In this document: positions 10,541 through 22,078 of the stretch, one piece after another
How the letters are laid out: each line of letters opens with the position of its first letter
Numbering within the stretch: position 1 is the stretch's first letter
Source: Antarcticibacterium sp. 1MA-6-2
GTDB lineage: Bacteria; Bacteroidota; Bacteroidia; Flavobacteriales; Flavobacteriaceae
NCBI RefSeq assembly: GCF_021535135.1
Contig: NZ_CP091036.1
Location: 1,054,001 to 1,118,000 of the forward strand
DNA: 64,000 nucleotides
Direction of reading: 5' to 3'
Notes under the pieces: model-generated
Database searches by the model: none
Seen by the model: the letters and a program-made list of their open reading frames with translations, nothing else
Told to the model about the DNA's origin: nothing
Translations under genes and position numbers: made by a program

Positions 10541-11206
10541 TTATATAAGTTTAAGATCCTTTACAATACTAATTAGATGTGGTGTTGTATTAGCATTAAA
10601 CTCTTCTCTTAGTTCCTTTAAGCGTTTCTCAATTGAGCTTTTACTATTGGGAGAAATACTATTTCTTTTGAAATAATCAGGAATCTCATCCTGGGTTAAT
10701 CCATTTGCTATGCAGGAAAGAAGGTTTACTTCAAAGTCGTTAAGTATTAGGAGATTGTCCTGTTTTATAAGAGCTTCTATTTGTGGTGATTTATAGGAAA
10801 ATCCATTTCCAAGAGCAATAATAGCTTCTTTAAGCTCCCTCATTCCATTCCTGTCTTTACAAACATAACCGTTAACGCTACCCGAGTTAAAAAGGTTAAT
10901 TACCGTTTGAGGGTGATCCTCAATTGAGTGAACGAGAATTTTAAGTTTATTATCTTCTGTTTTTAAAGTTTTTATAAGTTCCTGGCCAGAGGTAATCTTC
11001 TCATCGCGATGATCGGGTTTAAAGGATAAATCGCAAATTAAAAGATCAAATGGGTTATTATCCTGTATTGCTTTCTTAGCCAGAACAAAAGCTTTATCAC
11101 AATACTGTGCGTGAGCAACCTCTTGTATATTTAAATCAGTAAGAACACTTGCCACAGCATGATTTACACTATCCATGTCTTCAGCTACCAGTACTTTTTT
11201 AAACAT
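10541..11206 (-). CDS. Response regulator with LuxR-like C-terminus
   Basis: A 221-residue protein. The N-terminal receiver domain has acidic residues after the first strand (AEDMDS), the phosphorylatable Asp in LLICDLSF and the conserved Lys in VCKDRNG. The C-terminal region (LSCIANGLTQDEIPDYF, then KSSIEKRLKEL) resembles the DNA-binding helices of NarL/LuxR-type regulators with a slightly divergent recognition helix. It is a likely transcription factor controlled by phosphorylation. It is convergent with the GAF histidine kinase, and no kinase is co-oriented. The start ATG is preceded by a typical AT-rich leader. Confidence 0.82.
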   Translation of the reverse strand: MFKKVLVAEDMDSVNHAVASVLTDLNIQEVAHAQYCDKAFVLAKKAIQDNNPFDLLICDLSFKPDHRDEKITSGQELIKTLKTEDNKLKILVHSIEDHPQTVINLFNSGSVNGYVCKDRNGMRELKEAIIALGNGFSYKSPQIEALIKQDNLLILNDFEVNLLSCIANGLTQDEIPDYFKRNSISPNSKSSIEKRLKELREEFNANTTPHLISIVKDLKLI

Positions 11207-11532
11207 ATAAATTCTTTAACACGTCAAAGACAATTGGATTGTTTTTTAATTTCTGAATTCAAAGTTAAGATATCTACAGAGGGATTAGTTACGGTTTTCC
11301 GTAATCTCCCGTTATTCTTATTTATAATTCATTTTTAAAAAGTTTACATTCACTTAAGCGTGATTTACAATTGCGATTTAATTTTCGAAATTTTCCTTTG
11401 GGGTAATTTGCCTAAGGTCTCTTATAAAATGAGTGCCAGCGGGCGAGCTTGATTGTCCGCAGGACAATCAGGCGTAGCAAGAGATTCCGGACCTTCGATT
11501 TGAGACTTAAATAAGCATTGTTTTTAAATACT
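11207..11532. other. Intergenic region left of the insertion sequence, with one hairpin
   Basis: No credible ORF is seen. The only structure is a perfect 8-bp stem, GATTGTCC (11451-11458) and GGACAATC (11462-11469), with a GCA loop inside a locally GC-richer stretch. It ends at the TACT target duplication of the insertion sequence. Confidence 0.5.
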
Positions 11533-13222
11533 GTGCCTGTTGCACAAGTTACCGAAATTAGGTAATTTCATGGAATGCAAGGCAAAAAAGACTATCAGGA
11601 AAAACTCTTCACTTCCTTTAGGTTAAGTGATCGAATCCCAAAAGAAAATTTTTATCGCAGGTTAAAAGAGGCTCTCAACCTGGATTTCCTTTATCCACTC
11701 ACCCACCAGTTCTATGGGGAGAGCGGACAAAAAAGTATCGACCCCGTGGTGTATTTCAAGATCTGCCTGGTGGGATATCTTGAGAATATTACTACAGATC
11801 GTGGCGTAATGGATCATTGTGCAATGCGGCTGGACATCCTTTATTTCCTTGGGTATGATGTAGATGAAGAACTACCCTGGCACAGCACCATAAGCCGTAC
11901 CCGAAAGCTTTTTAACGATGATGTCTTTGAGGAAGTATTCACCCGGGTTTTTAAACTATGTGTAGAAGCAGGATTGGTAAGCGGGCATACACAAGCCATT
12001 GATTCAGCTCCTGTTAAAGCCAATGCTTCTATGGATAGCCTGGAGCTTAAAGTCCCGGCAGAAGATCTTGAAGAGCATCTCTCAAAGCTGCGTGTGCAAA
12101 GCAGCAGGGACCGAAAAGCCAAAGAGAACAAAGCCCCTAAAGAACAACAGGAAATTACCGCCAGTAAACAAGAATTACAGGAAATTAAGAGCCGTAATAA
12201 AAGATGGAGTAAGGACCAGGATATGAAACCCGGTGCAAAGAACAAAGGCAGTAAATATACCAGCAACAAAACCCACTACAGCCCCACAGATCCTGATGCA
12301 AGGATCAGTGTCAAACCCGGAAAAGCCAGGAAACTTAACTACCTCTGCAATATAGCCGTAGATACTAAAGCCCACGTAATAACAGATGTACAGGCCTACC
12401 ATGCAGATAAGAAAGACACAAAATATTTAAAGGATACTGTTACAAGATTGAACAGGCGTTTACGCAGGGAAGGATTGATCTGGGAAAATCTGCTGGCAGA
12501 TGCAGGTTATAGCAGTGGGGAGAATTATGCATACCTGGAAAATAAAGGTCTTACACCCTATATTCCACCACACGGCACTTACAAAGGAGGACCTGAAGGG
12601 TTCCAATATTTTAAAGAGGGCAACTACTGGCTGTGCCCGCAAGGAAAAAAGGTAACCTTCCGGAAGCAGAAAATGGAGAATGGAAACTTAAAGGATAACT
12701 ATTTTACTACAAGAGCAGATTGTAAAGACTGCCCAATAAAAAAAGCCTGCATTGGCAAGAGCCACGAAAAAAGGATCAATATTACCGCCTTTCGGGAAGA
12801 ATACGAAAGAAATATTGAACGGGTAAAAAGCAGGCGTGGCCGCTATATGAAAGGCAAACGACAAGGCACGGTAGAACCCGTTTTTGGTACCCTTAAAGAA
12901 TTCCTGGGACTAAGAAAAGTAAATACCATCGGAATTCGCCAGGCCAACAAATGTATGCACCTGGCCGCCATTGCGTATAACCTGAAGAAGTACCTGAAGT
13001 TTACCACAAGGAAAGTCAAGTCCGGGGCAAATGCCCTGCAAAAATGCCAAGACGCCGCTCCTTCTATTATAAAAGCTGAATTAATGGCTTTTCAAGCTGT
13101 TTTGATCCTCCTTTTTTCTTCCCAAAAAGTGTTTGTGAATAGAGCATCACTTGCTTAAAAAGCTTTAAATATAATAGGAAATCTTGTTTGTAGAGGAAAT
13201 TATAGGCTTGTGCAACGGTTAC
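11533..13222 (+). mobile_element. IS1182-family insertion sequence, complete, with TACT target duplication
   Basis: The element is 1690 bp and carries one transposase gene. The termini are 16-bp imperfect inverted repeats: GTGCCTGTTGCACAAG at 11533-11548, and the complement of GTAACCGTTGCACAAG at 13207-13222 (three mismatches, ten-base perfect core GTTGCACAAG). The element is flanked on both sides by TACT (11529-11532 and 13223-13226), a 4-bp target-site duplication, the size expected for this family. Intact ends, an intact transposase and identical duplications suggest a recent insertion. It lies just 3' of a small minus-strand ORF and does not appear to break a gene. Confidence 0.9.
11575..13158 (+). 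CDS. IS1182-family transposase
   Basis: A 527-residue DDE transposase. The N-terminal DUF772-like region reads SIDPVVYFKICLVGYLENIT, then SDRTRGV-like and HSTISRTRKLF. The catalytic acidic residues are probably the D of AIDSAPVKANA, the D of LLADAGYSSGEN and the E of GTVEPVFGTLKEFLGLRKV. A cysteine cluster (CKDCPIKKACIG) precedes the last motif, as is usual in this family. It moves the surrounding element by cut-and-paste. The gene is intact and starts 42 nt inside the left end of the element. The middle section (residues about 165-240) is lysine-rich and low in complexity. Confidence 0.95.
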   Translation: MQGKKDYQEKLFTSFRLSDRIPKENFYRRLKEALNLDFLYPLTHQFYGESGQKSIDPVVYFKICLVGYLENITTDRGVMDHCAMRLDILYFLGYDVDEELPWHSTISRTRKLFNDDVFEEVFTRVFKLCVEAGLVSGHTQAIDSAPVKANASMDSLELKVPAEDLEEHLSKLRVQSSRDRKAKENKAPKEQQEITASKQELQEIKSRNKRWSKDQDMKPGAKNKGSKYTSNKTHYSPTDPDARISVKPGKARKLNYLCNIAVDTKAHVITDVQAYHADKKDTKYLKDTVTRLNRRLRREGLIWENLLADAGYSSGENYAYLENKGLTPYIPPHGTYKGGPEGFQYFKEGNYWLCPQGKKVTFRKQKMENGNLKDNYFTTRADCKDCPIKKACIGKSHEKRINITAFREEYERNIERVKSRRGRYMKGKRQGTVEPVFGTLKEFLGLRKVNTIGIRQANKCMHLAAIAYNLKKYLKFTTRKVKSGANALQKCQDAAPSIIKAELMAFQAVLILLFSSQKVFVNRASLA

Positions 13223-13243
13223 TACTGTTGGGCCAAGTTTTCT

Positions 13244-13420
13244 TTAGTTAAAAAGGTAATGAAAAAACTCACCAGCTCTTTTCCCAAATTCGAAAATCAT
13301 AACAGCCGATAAAATTATCAGTAGTACAATAAAAATGTATTTACTTTTTATCTTTTCCATATACATTCGGGATATTATTCCAAAATATTTGTTGTTTAAA
13401 TTTTGAAATTCATTTATCAT
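13244..13420 (-). CDS. Small single-pass membrane protein, unknown
   Basis: A 58-residue ORF: a charged N-terminal helix (MINEFQNLNNKYFGIISRMY), one hydrophobic segment (YIFIVLLIILSAVMIF) and a short tail ending HYLFN. The same frame stays open about 20 codons further upstream without a start codon (CQFKRTEEQIIKLGIED), so this may be the 3' end of a longer, truncated gene. The stop lies 18 nt from the TACT duplication of the insertion sequence. I do not recognise the family. From its stop to the alpha-2-macroglobulin gene at 13700 nothing else is evident. Confidence 0.4.
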   Translation of the reverse strand: MINEFQNLNNKYFGIISRMYMEKIKSKYIFIVLLIILSAVMIFEFGKRAGEFFHYLFN

Positions 13421-13699
13421 ATCTTCAATTCCAAGTTTAATTATTTGTTCCTCAGTTCTCTTGAATTGACAGGAAACTGTTTAATTCTCCATTTTTTTAT
13501 TTGGCAAAACGACCTTATAATTTTAAAATAGGAACAGAAAATTAATTACTCCCTCCTGTTAGATGAATTTTTCCTCGATTTGTTACGGTTCTTTGAGATA
13601 TATTAATAGAAACTTTTCAAATGATCTCCTTCTTTAGGAATTATAGTAGTTTTTATTACCTTACAGATTCTACCGGAAACCCTACCCCCGGATGGCTTA

Positions 13700-16600
13700 A
13701 TGGTACTTATGAAAAATATTCTAATTACAGCTTTGCTGCTGCTTACCTGTCTTACCCATGCACAGGTGGAAGAAAGTTCAGAAAAATGGCAGAAAATTGA
13801 TTCTCTCGAAATTCTCGGCCTTGTAGAATCGGCAGATGAATTAACAAAGGACCTAATTGCTTCAGCTAAACAAAAGGAAGATCATCTCAACTTTCTTAAA
13901 GCAAAGATCTACCATTACAAATTTCATCAAATAAGACACGAGAACAGCACGAATTATATTCTTAATGATTTAAATGATGTTATAGAAAAAGTTCCTGCGC
14001 CCTACGAAAACATTCTTTTAAGTTACAAAGCAAGTTTTTTAGAACAATACTTTCAGGAGATCAGGTGGAAATCCCGTAACCGCAGTACTATAGATAATCC
14101 TGATTCCGGAGATTTGGAAACCTGGTCACTCCATAACCTTCAGGATTCTATACAAAGTATATTTGAAAAATCTTTGAAGCAGGAAAAGGAGTTGATTTCC
14201 ACATTTACGGGAGAGGTAGAAACCCTGCTTAATCCTAACTATTTGAACAGGCAATTCAAGCCAACTCTTTTTGATGTATTGGCTCACCGGGCCATAGAAT
14301 ATTATTCCAATACCTCCAATTTTACCACTCCTAAACCACAGGGATTCTTTTCTTTAAACTCACCCGAACTATACTCCCCGACTCCCGATTTTGCCAGTTT
14401 TCCATTCCCTGAAGCATCTAAGAATACTTCGACAGTAAAAGTTTTGAAAATTTATCAAAAACTTGAAAAGCTTCATTTAGAAGAAAGGAATACTCTCCCT
14501 TTGATTTTCGCACAATTAAGTCGGTTACAATATGTAAATGACAACTATTCAGCGAGCGATAAATGGCAATTATTTAATACAGCTCTGGACAGGCTAAAAA
14601 AACGGTATAAAAACAAACAAGGGACCTCTCTCATTTTGGTTACCCGTGCTTTAGATTTATATGAACGTTCTATTGTAACTGATGAGGAAGGAAAACTCGA
14701 AAATCCCGATTTTCTTAAACAGGCCCTGTACCTGGCAGAAAAAATTACAAACGACTATCCCAATACTGATGCTGCACAAAGAGCTTATCAACTAATAAGC
14801 GCAATAACTGCAGTAAAACTGGATGCTAAAATCCCTCAAACTCTTTCGCCCAAAGAACCGGGAAGGGTGTATATTTCCTATAAAGCCCTGGATTCTTTAG
14901 AAATAAAAATTTTTCAAATACCCGAAAATTTTCCAAGCTTAGCTCACTTACAAAAAAAGAGATTCAATAATCCAGGGAATCACTCAAAAAGAACCGCTTT
15001 TTAAAAAGCAATATATTCTTCCAAAAGCCAAAGATTATAATCCCCATTCTACAGAAATTCTCATTCCAGGTTTAGAAAAAGGTAGTTACCTAATTTATCT
15101 TTCGGGAACAGAAGAGAAAAAAGGTTATAGTTTTGGTTTCCTGCAGGTTTCACAAATTGCTCTAACACAAAAGAATTTTGATAAATATGCTCTTTATCAA
15201 AGTCTTGACAGGGCCACGGGAGAATTATTGGAAGGTGTAAAACTGGAATTCTTTAATGAATATAGTTCTCCCTCAGTAAAATATACAGATAAGGAAGGCT
15301 CTGCCAATGAGGTAAAAACAAAATCTTCCAGCCGTTCCGGAAGAATTAGAGCAAGTATAAATGGAGATACTTTGAATACCAATTACTGGCCCGGGTATTT
15401 TCATGATTATGAGGATGAAGAGTTTATACCTTTGGCTAAGACGCTAATTTATCTTGACCGTGCTATCTATCGTCCCGGGCAGAAAGTTTTTTTTAAAGGA
15501 ATACTATTAAAGCATATAAAGGATAAAACCACTACTGTTGCTAACGAGTATGTAGAAATATATGTAGACGATCCAAATGGAGAGGAAATAGCTTATTACA
15601 GACTAAAAACTAATAAATACGGATCTTTCAACGGAAGCTTTAGTCTTCCAACTTCAGGAATTACAGGAGAATTTGAAATTTATGCTGAAGAGGATACAGA
15701 AGAAGAGTCAGAATTTTGGAATGACATTCTGGATAATGGAGATTTTGGATATAATAGTCTCTCTTTTAAGGTGGAAGAATATAAGCGTCCCACATTTGAG
15801 GTGAAATTTGATGATATTAATGAAACATTTCATCCGGGAGACACGGCTGTAGTTTCCGGAAGTGCCAAATCGTTTATGGGTGCGGGTATTAGCAATACTA
15901 ATCTTATTTACGAAGTCACACGTCAAAAACTAATTAGGAGATGGTGGTATTCCAGTTATGGTGATCCTGTCACAATTGTTGTAGATACCACCACCACAGA
16001 TGCCGAAGGCAAGTATCAAATAACATTTCCTGTTATATTGGAGGCTCAGGAAGATTTAAATGAAAACTATTTATATAAATATAAAATAAAAGCTACTGTT
16101 GTTGATGTGACTGGTGAAACAAGAGAAGCTTCCACTTCCATTAAAATAGGAGCACAAAACCTGCTTACCAATTTGGTGCTGCCGGAATCTGTTATAACAG
16201 GTGATACCTTAGATCTCAAAATTGAAAATACCAACTTAAATGAAAATCCTGTACTGTAACAGGAAATATCAGGATCTTCAAGTTAATTGGGCCAGATAGA
16301 ATATTAAAAGAACGTTTATGGGAAGCCCCGGAAATAAATTTAATTTCTGAAAAAGAATTTATAGATCTCTTTCCCGAAGAACCTTATAAAACTCAATTAA
16401 CTCCTGAAGAATGGTCTAAAGGAAGACTGGTTTTTGAGGCAGAATATCAATCTGATGGAATTTATGAGACTGAAATCCCGATGCCTTTCGATTGGAAATC
16501 GGGGAAATATTTTATAGAAACTGAAAGCTACAATGGGGACAATACTTCTACTGCAAAACACACTTTTGATCTGGTAAATCCAAAAGGCAAGTATCTGCCA

Positions 16601-19600
16601 GATAATCAGCGGTTCACCTTCAGCATTCAAAATAAAAATTTTGAAGAAGACAAAGAAGTTCGCATATTACTCCAAACGGCATACTCCAATATTAATTTAG
16701 AAGTAGCAGCTTATGATGGCTTTAACAAGATTTATAGCCAATTCATTAACCTGGATGGGAATAGGGAAATTACAATTCCTTTTTCAGGTCTTTCTTCTCA
16801 GCAAATGGAAATACAGGTTACAGGTATTAAAAATAATTCTGCCATTGTAGTTACCAGGAGAGTTCAGCTTCCTCAAACCGAAAAAAGCTTAAAAATTGAA
16901 ACTGAAACTTTTCGCAATAAGTTACAGCCCGGGATTGAAGAAACCTGGAGTTTTAGTGTTAAGAACGAGAAGAATGCTATACCTGATGCTGAAATTTTAG
17001 CCTCTATGTATGATGCTTCCCTGGACCAGTTCGTTACCCAAAATTGGAATACATCTACTGGTTTTGGCCCGAACCATCAGGGTTTTCCTACCTTCAATAT
17101 TAACAATATAGGAAAAACGTTAGCCTTACAAAGTACATTTTCCCATACCAGGAGGTATCGTTCAACTGCACGAATATTTGACCAACTAAATTTATTCGGA
17201 TTCTATTTTTCCAGTCCCAACAATTACAATTACCGGAGGTACCTCAACAATAAAAAAATAAAAGCGGAATCTACCACGCTTTCAGGAAATACCCGGGGAA
17301 GAGTTACCGATGAAGAAGGAATACCTTTACCCGGAGTAATAATTATAATTAAGGGAACAACTACTAGCACCGAAACTAACTTTAATGGAGAATTTGCTCT
17401 GGACACTAAAAAAGGGGATGAATTAATTATATCATTTATAGGATTTGCTTCCCAACATTATAAAATAAGCGAACAGAAGGAAATTTATATTGTCCTGGAG
17501 GAGGATGTGTCTCAGCTGGATGAAGTAGTTACTGTTGGATACGGTAACCAGGCTGTTCAAGAGGTTGCAGGAAGTGTAGGCAGTTTACTACAGGGGAAAG
17601 TGGCGGGGGTTTCCATACAGGAAAATCCAACAGGAAGTGAGACAAAAATTGTAATAAGAGGTGCTTCTACAGTTGATGGGAAGTCTGCTTCCATCTTTGT
17701 AATCGATGGAGAGATCGTTAGCAGTTACGACTTAAGCGAGGATGAAATTGCCAATATAGAATTTCTTGAAGGGGAAGCGGCAACAAGTATTTATGGTGCC
17801 CAGGCTGCAAATGGAGCAGTAATAATAAATACCAAAGCAGGATTAAGTAAACTTCAAAATTTAGAAACGAGGAAAAATTTTGATGAGACGGCGTTTTTTT
17901 ATCCTAATCTTCAATTAGGAAAGGAGGGTAAGCTCCAATTTACCTTTACCTCTCCCGAAGCTTTGACTCAATGGAAACTCCGGCTTTTAGCCCATACGAC
18001 AGGATGGACCACTGGAAAATTGGAAGCCACTGTGACCACGCAAAAAGAGCTGAGCCTTATCCCAAACCCACCACGCTTTTTAAGGCAGGGTGACACAATA
18101 ACCTTTAAATCTAAAATAAATAATCTATCTAAAAGAAATCTTACCGGTACCGAAGTTTTACAATTATTTAATGCCCTCACTATGGAACCTATAGATGAGA
18201 ACCTCGGGAATACAGTTAATACCAGAAATTTTAAAGTTGACTCAACCGAAAGTACAGTAGTTTCCTGGAAGTTGAATATTACTGAGGGAATAGATGCCGT
18301 TACCTATAAAATCCTTGCAAAGGCAGGAGATTTTACCGATGGGGAGGAAAATTTCCTTCCCGTTCTTTCCAACAGGATGTTGGTGAGCGAGAGCCTTGCC
18401 TTTTTTGTTCGTGCCGGGACCACAGAATCTTATACCTTTAAAAATCTGCAGGACAATTCTTCAACAACATTAGATCATCATAAATTTACAATTGAATACT
18501 CTTCAAATCCTGCCTGGTATGCGTTACAGAGTCTTCCATACTTAATGGAACCAAAGTTTGAATGTTCAGATCAAATTTTTTCCAGTTTATATGCTAATAG
18601 TATTGCAGGACATATTATGCAAAGCCAGCCTAAATTAAAGGAGGTTTTTCAATCGTGGAAAGGTGACAGTACTCTTGTGAGTGATCTTGAAAAAAATGAA
18701 GAGCTAAAATCTTTAGTTCTTTCTGAAACCCCGTGGTTATTGGATGCGAAAAATGACACTGAACAAAAAGAAAGATTGGCAGAGCTTTTTGACGCGGCCA
18801 GGGTTTCAAAAAATAATGATGACCTCCTGAAGAAGCTTTTTCAAATGCAGAATTTCTCTGGTGCCTGGCCATGGTTTCCGGGTGGAGAAGATAATTATTT
18901 TGTGACACGCTACATTCTTGGTGGGTTTGGGCATATGGAAGACCTGGGAATAAAATCTAATACTGAAGGCATGCTCGAAAAAGCTGTTGCTTACCTTGAT
19001 AAAGCTCTTCTAAAAGCAGAAAAGCATCACCAGATTTGGTCGCCCAATTCAAACTCATTTTATAAAAGTATAAGTAGTCTTCATCATCTTTACGTCCGTC
19101 AATTTTTTCAGGATGAACATGCTTTGCCAGAAGATGTTGCTAAAATTTCCGATACAATTTTAGAGGTTCAAAAAGCTAACTGGCAGGAATTGGAGCTATA
19201 CAATAAAGCTCTTCTCACTATAGTTCTTTCGAAGATGCAGGAGAAAGAGTTAGCCAGAACCATTATTGCCTCCCTCAAAGAAAGTGCTGTAAGATCTGAG
19301 GATTACGGGATGTACTGGAAAGAAAACCAGGTGAGCTGGTACTGGTACCGGGCTCCCATAGAAACGCAAGCTTTAATTATAGAAGCTTTTTCTGAAGTTG
19401 GCGGAGAAGAGGAAGCAGTGGAGGAAATGAAAATTTGGCTTCTTCAGAATAAAAGAACTAACCACTGGCCTACTACAAAATCTACTACAGAGGCGAGTTA
19501 CGCACTGCTCATGCGGGGGAAGGAATGGCTGCAGGATAAAGACCACACTTCAATAAAAGTGGGGGGAAATGTCATTAAATCTGAAAATCTTTCTGAAGGT

Positions 19601-20191
19601 AATAAAGAAGCCGGAACAGGTTATTTTAAACTCAACTGGCAAGGAAATGCTATAGAAAATAGTTTTAGTAAAATTGAAGTAGAAAACGAAAATTCAACTG
19701 CAGGTTATGGGGGAGCATACTGGCAGTATTTTGAAGATCTTGATAAGATTCAGGAAGACTTTGACAGTCCTTTGAATGTTGAAAAAGAGCTATATTTAAA
19801 TGTAAAAGGTAAAGATGGAGGTACAATAAAAAGAATTTCAGAAGAAACTCAATTGAAGACAGGCGATCTCGTAACCATAAGATTAGTAGTGAGAACTACA
19901 GCAGATATGGATTTTATTCACCTGAAGGACATGCGTGCCAGCGGATTTGAACCTACAAATGTTCTAAGTGAGTATAAATATCAGGATGGTGCCGCCTATT
20001 ATGAAAGCACAAAAGACGCTGCTACTCATTTTTTCTTTGACACTTTGGCTAAAGGAACCTATGTCCTGGAATATACCGTACGGGCAAATAATTCCGGAAA
20101 TTTTTCTAATGGAATTACCCTTTTAGAAAGTATGTATGCACCCGAATTTTCAAGCCATACTAAGGGATTAAGGGTAAATATTAATGAGTAG
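13700..20191 (+). pseudogene. Alpha-2-macroglobulin-family protein with embedded carboxypeptidase-like and TonB-plug domains, two frameshifts
   Basis: About 2160 residues in three frames. The signal peptide is MKNILITALLLLTCLTHAQ (best start ATG 13709). Macroglobulin MG2-type domains follow (AIYRPGQKVFFKG, VEEYKRPTFEV). Around 17285-17850 a carboxypeptidase-like regulatory fold (GRVTDEEGIPLPGVIIIIKG) and a SusC-type plug (IVIRGASTVDG, IYGAQAANGAVIINTKAG) are inserted without any beta-barrel. The A2M core then resumes (FTFTSPEALTQWKLRLLAHT), with ECSDQ where CxEQ thioester motifs occur. The first shift is near 14938-14965 (either a TTAG insertion at 14939 or one extra A in a run of seven); the second is a missing base at about 16250 (GTACTGTAACA for GTAACTGTAACA). 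It is presumably a periplasmic protease trap. Confidence 0.85.
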
Positions 20192-20205
20192 ATTAATAAT
20201 AATCC

Positions 20206-21309
20206 TTACAAAGGGATTTTTACAATTGTCTCAACTCCCTCAACACCTTCAGATTTATTTTTTATTTCGAAAAAGAAATTGTCGTTGTAAAGGTTTTTCA
20301 ACCTGTCTTTTATATTTGCGAGGCCTACCCCCTTCTGCATTAATTCCGAAGAAGAAAGCTTTACAGGCTCTCCATTATTTGTCACTTTAACAATTAAATA
20401 ATTTCCCAGGGACTTAACAGAGATTAGAACTTCCAGTTCGGTATGATTATAGGAATAACCGTGTTTAATGGAATTTTCTATTAATGGCTGTAACAACAAG
20501 GCAGGAACTTTTTTATTAAGAAGATTTTGATCAATGTCCTTTCTTATTTTAAGATCATTTGAAAAGCGAACCGTGAGGATGTTTAAATAATACTCCAGGG
20601 TTCGTAATTCCTTCTCCAGCGTAATTTCGTTGGTATCACTACAATATAAAATTTCCCTTAGAAAATCACTGAGGTCTGCTATTGTATCTTTTGCTTTGCC
20701 TGCATCAATATCTGCAAGAACAGAAATACTATTAAGAGTATTAAATAAAAAATGAGGCTGCAACTGGGAGGAAAGCATTTTCATTCTCGTGTTCACCAAT
20801 TGAGTTTCCAGTAAGTTACGCTGCTTCTCTGTTTCTTTTACCTGCTTAAGATAATAGTAGGTGTAGATAATGAACACCATTGCAAAATAGATAAGAAAGT
20901 TAAGATCAATAACAGACATGAACCTGTGCACACTCTCCTCTATTTTATAATCTGAAGGATTAATATATCCTGTGATCATTCCAAAAAGATCGAAGATCAT
21001 CCTGATTATTAAACCTATAAGTATAGATAAAATAGTATGAATTGTAATAATTTTTATCCAGGGATATTTGCGGTCCAAAAGTCTTTTCGTGCTTACAGAA
21101 ATAAGGGTCATATAAGTTACTACGACCAACCAGTCTACCAGAATAGTGAATACCAGTAGATCCAGCCAGGATTCTTCATTCCCGCTGGGAAAATGAGCCC
21201 GGAAATAAGCCATTTTACCAACATAAATAATATCAAAAAGTGTATAAAATCCGGCTAAAAGAAGGACCAGATTGAGATCCAGATACTTTTTAAGGTGAAA
21301 CTTACTCAT
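20206..21309 (-). CDS. LytS-type sensor histidine kinase
   Basis: A 367-residue protein with four hydrophobic segments in residues 1-150 and no recognisable sensor domain. The His_kinase (PF06580) motif LQPHFLFNTLNSISVLADID lies at about residues 183-202, with the phospho-acceptor His in its first half, followed by a HATPase region (ENSIKHGYS, GVGLANIKDRL). It overlaps the 3' end of the macroglobulin gene region convergently. The cognate regulator is immediately upstream on the same strand with a 1-nt gap, so the pair is an operon in the order regulator then kinase. The signal it senses cannot be read from the sequence. Confidence 0.93.
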   Translation of the reverse strand: MSKFHLKKYLDLNLVLLLAGFYTLFDIIYVGKMAYFRAHFPSGNEESWLDLLVFTILVDWLVVVTYMTLISVSTKRLLDRKYPWIKIITIHTILSILIGLIIRMIFDLFGMITGYINPSDYKIEESVHRFMSVIDLNFLIYFAMVFIIYTYYYLKQVKETEKQRNLLETQLVNTRMKMLSSQLQPHFLFNTLNSISVLADIDAGKAKDTIADLSDFLREILYCSDTNEITLEKELRTLEYYLNILTVRFSNDLKIRKDIDQNLLNKKVPALLLQPLIENSIKHGYSYNHTELEVLISVKSLGNYLIVKVTNNGEPVKLSSSELMQKGVGLANIKDRLKNLYNDNFFFEIKNKSEGVEGVETIVKIPL

Positions 21310-21310
21310 T

Positions 21311-22078
21311 CTAAATTCCTATTTTTTCCAGGAACTGTTTTTTGTTGGATTTACTTATATGCAAAAGTTTGTCATCGCTCATCTTTACATCAAGCTCCGA
21401 AAATTCGGAATGAACAATTTCTTTTATATGATTTATGTTTATAATGGTGGACCTGTGTATCCTTAAAAAGATTTTGGAATCCAACATTTCTTCCAGGCTG
21501 TTTAAAGATTCCCTCAATACGAACTTCCTGGAATTAATTGTATAAATTTCTGCATAATAACCCGACGCAATGATATAAAGAATACTATAAGGATCTAAAA
21601 GCGCAGTTTTATTTCCTTGTTTTATAGGAATTTTAGCTGCCGGATTAGAGGCTTTGGCCTCTTCAGAATAGATCGTGAAGAGGTCTTTAATCCTTTTCTC
21701 GAAATTGGTATCAGCTTCAGTCCGGGAAATTTTAAGCACTTTATTAATTGTCCTAAAAAAACGCTGATCCTTAAACGGTTTCAGTAAAAAATCAAAGGCA
21801 TCTACATCAAAGGCTCTGCTTGCATAATTATCATATGCTGTAACAAAAATTACAATGGGTTTAGGTGAAATTTGAATTTTTTGTAAAACTTCAAAGCCAT
21901 TCATATCCTTCATATTAATATCCAGAAAGATCAAATTTGGCTTTAGTTTGTCTATTTTTTCAATAGCAGTTTTCCCGTTAGTACATTCTCCCAGCACCTC
22001 AATTTCAGGAACATCTTCCAGGAGGTTAAGGACTCTTTTACGGGCCAGCTCTTCATCATCAATAATTATGGTTTTCAT
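21311..22078 (-). CDS. LytTR-family response regulator
   Basis: A 255-residue protein. The receiver domain has the IIIDDE acidic pair, the phosphorylation site in LIFLDINMKDMNGFEVL and the LKPF Lys near residue 103. The C-terminal LytTR DNA-binding domain has FLRIHRSTIININHIKEI typical of the family. It acts as a phosphorylation-dependent transcription factor for the neighbouring LytS kinase. The leader upstream (22079-22394) contains no other gene. The target genes are unknown; the adjacent macroglobulin gene or the PepSY-like protein are possibilities by position only. Confidence 0.94.
   Translation of the reverse strand: MKTIIIDDEELARKRVLNLLEDVPEIEVLGECTNGKTAIEKIDKLKPNLIFLDINMKDMNGFEVLQKIQISPKPIVIFVTAYDNYASRAFDVDAFDFLLKPFKDQRFFRTINKVLKISRTEADTNFEKRIKDLFTIYSEEAKASNPAAKIPIKQGNKTALLDPYSILYIIASGYYAEIYTINSRKFVLRESLNSLEEMLDSKIFLRIHRSTIININHIKEIVHSEFSELDVKMSDDKLLHISKSNKKQFLEKIGI

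Noticed and set aside
11451..11469. Part of the IS1182 element
   Set aside because: The hairpin lies outside the inverted repeat and target duplication, so it belongs to the flank.
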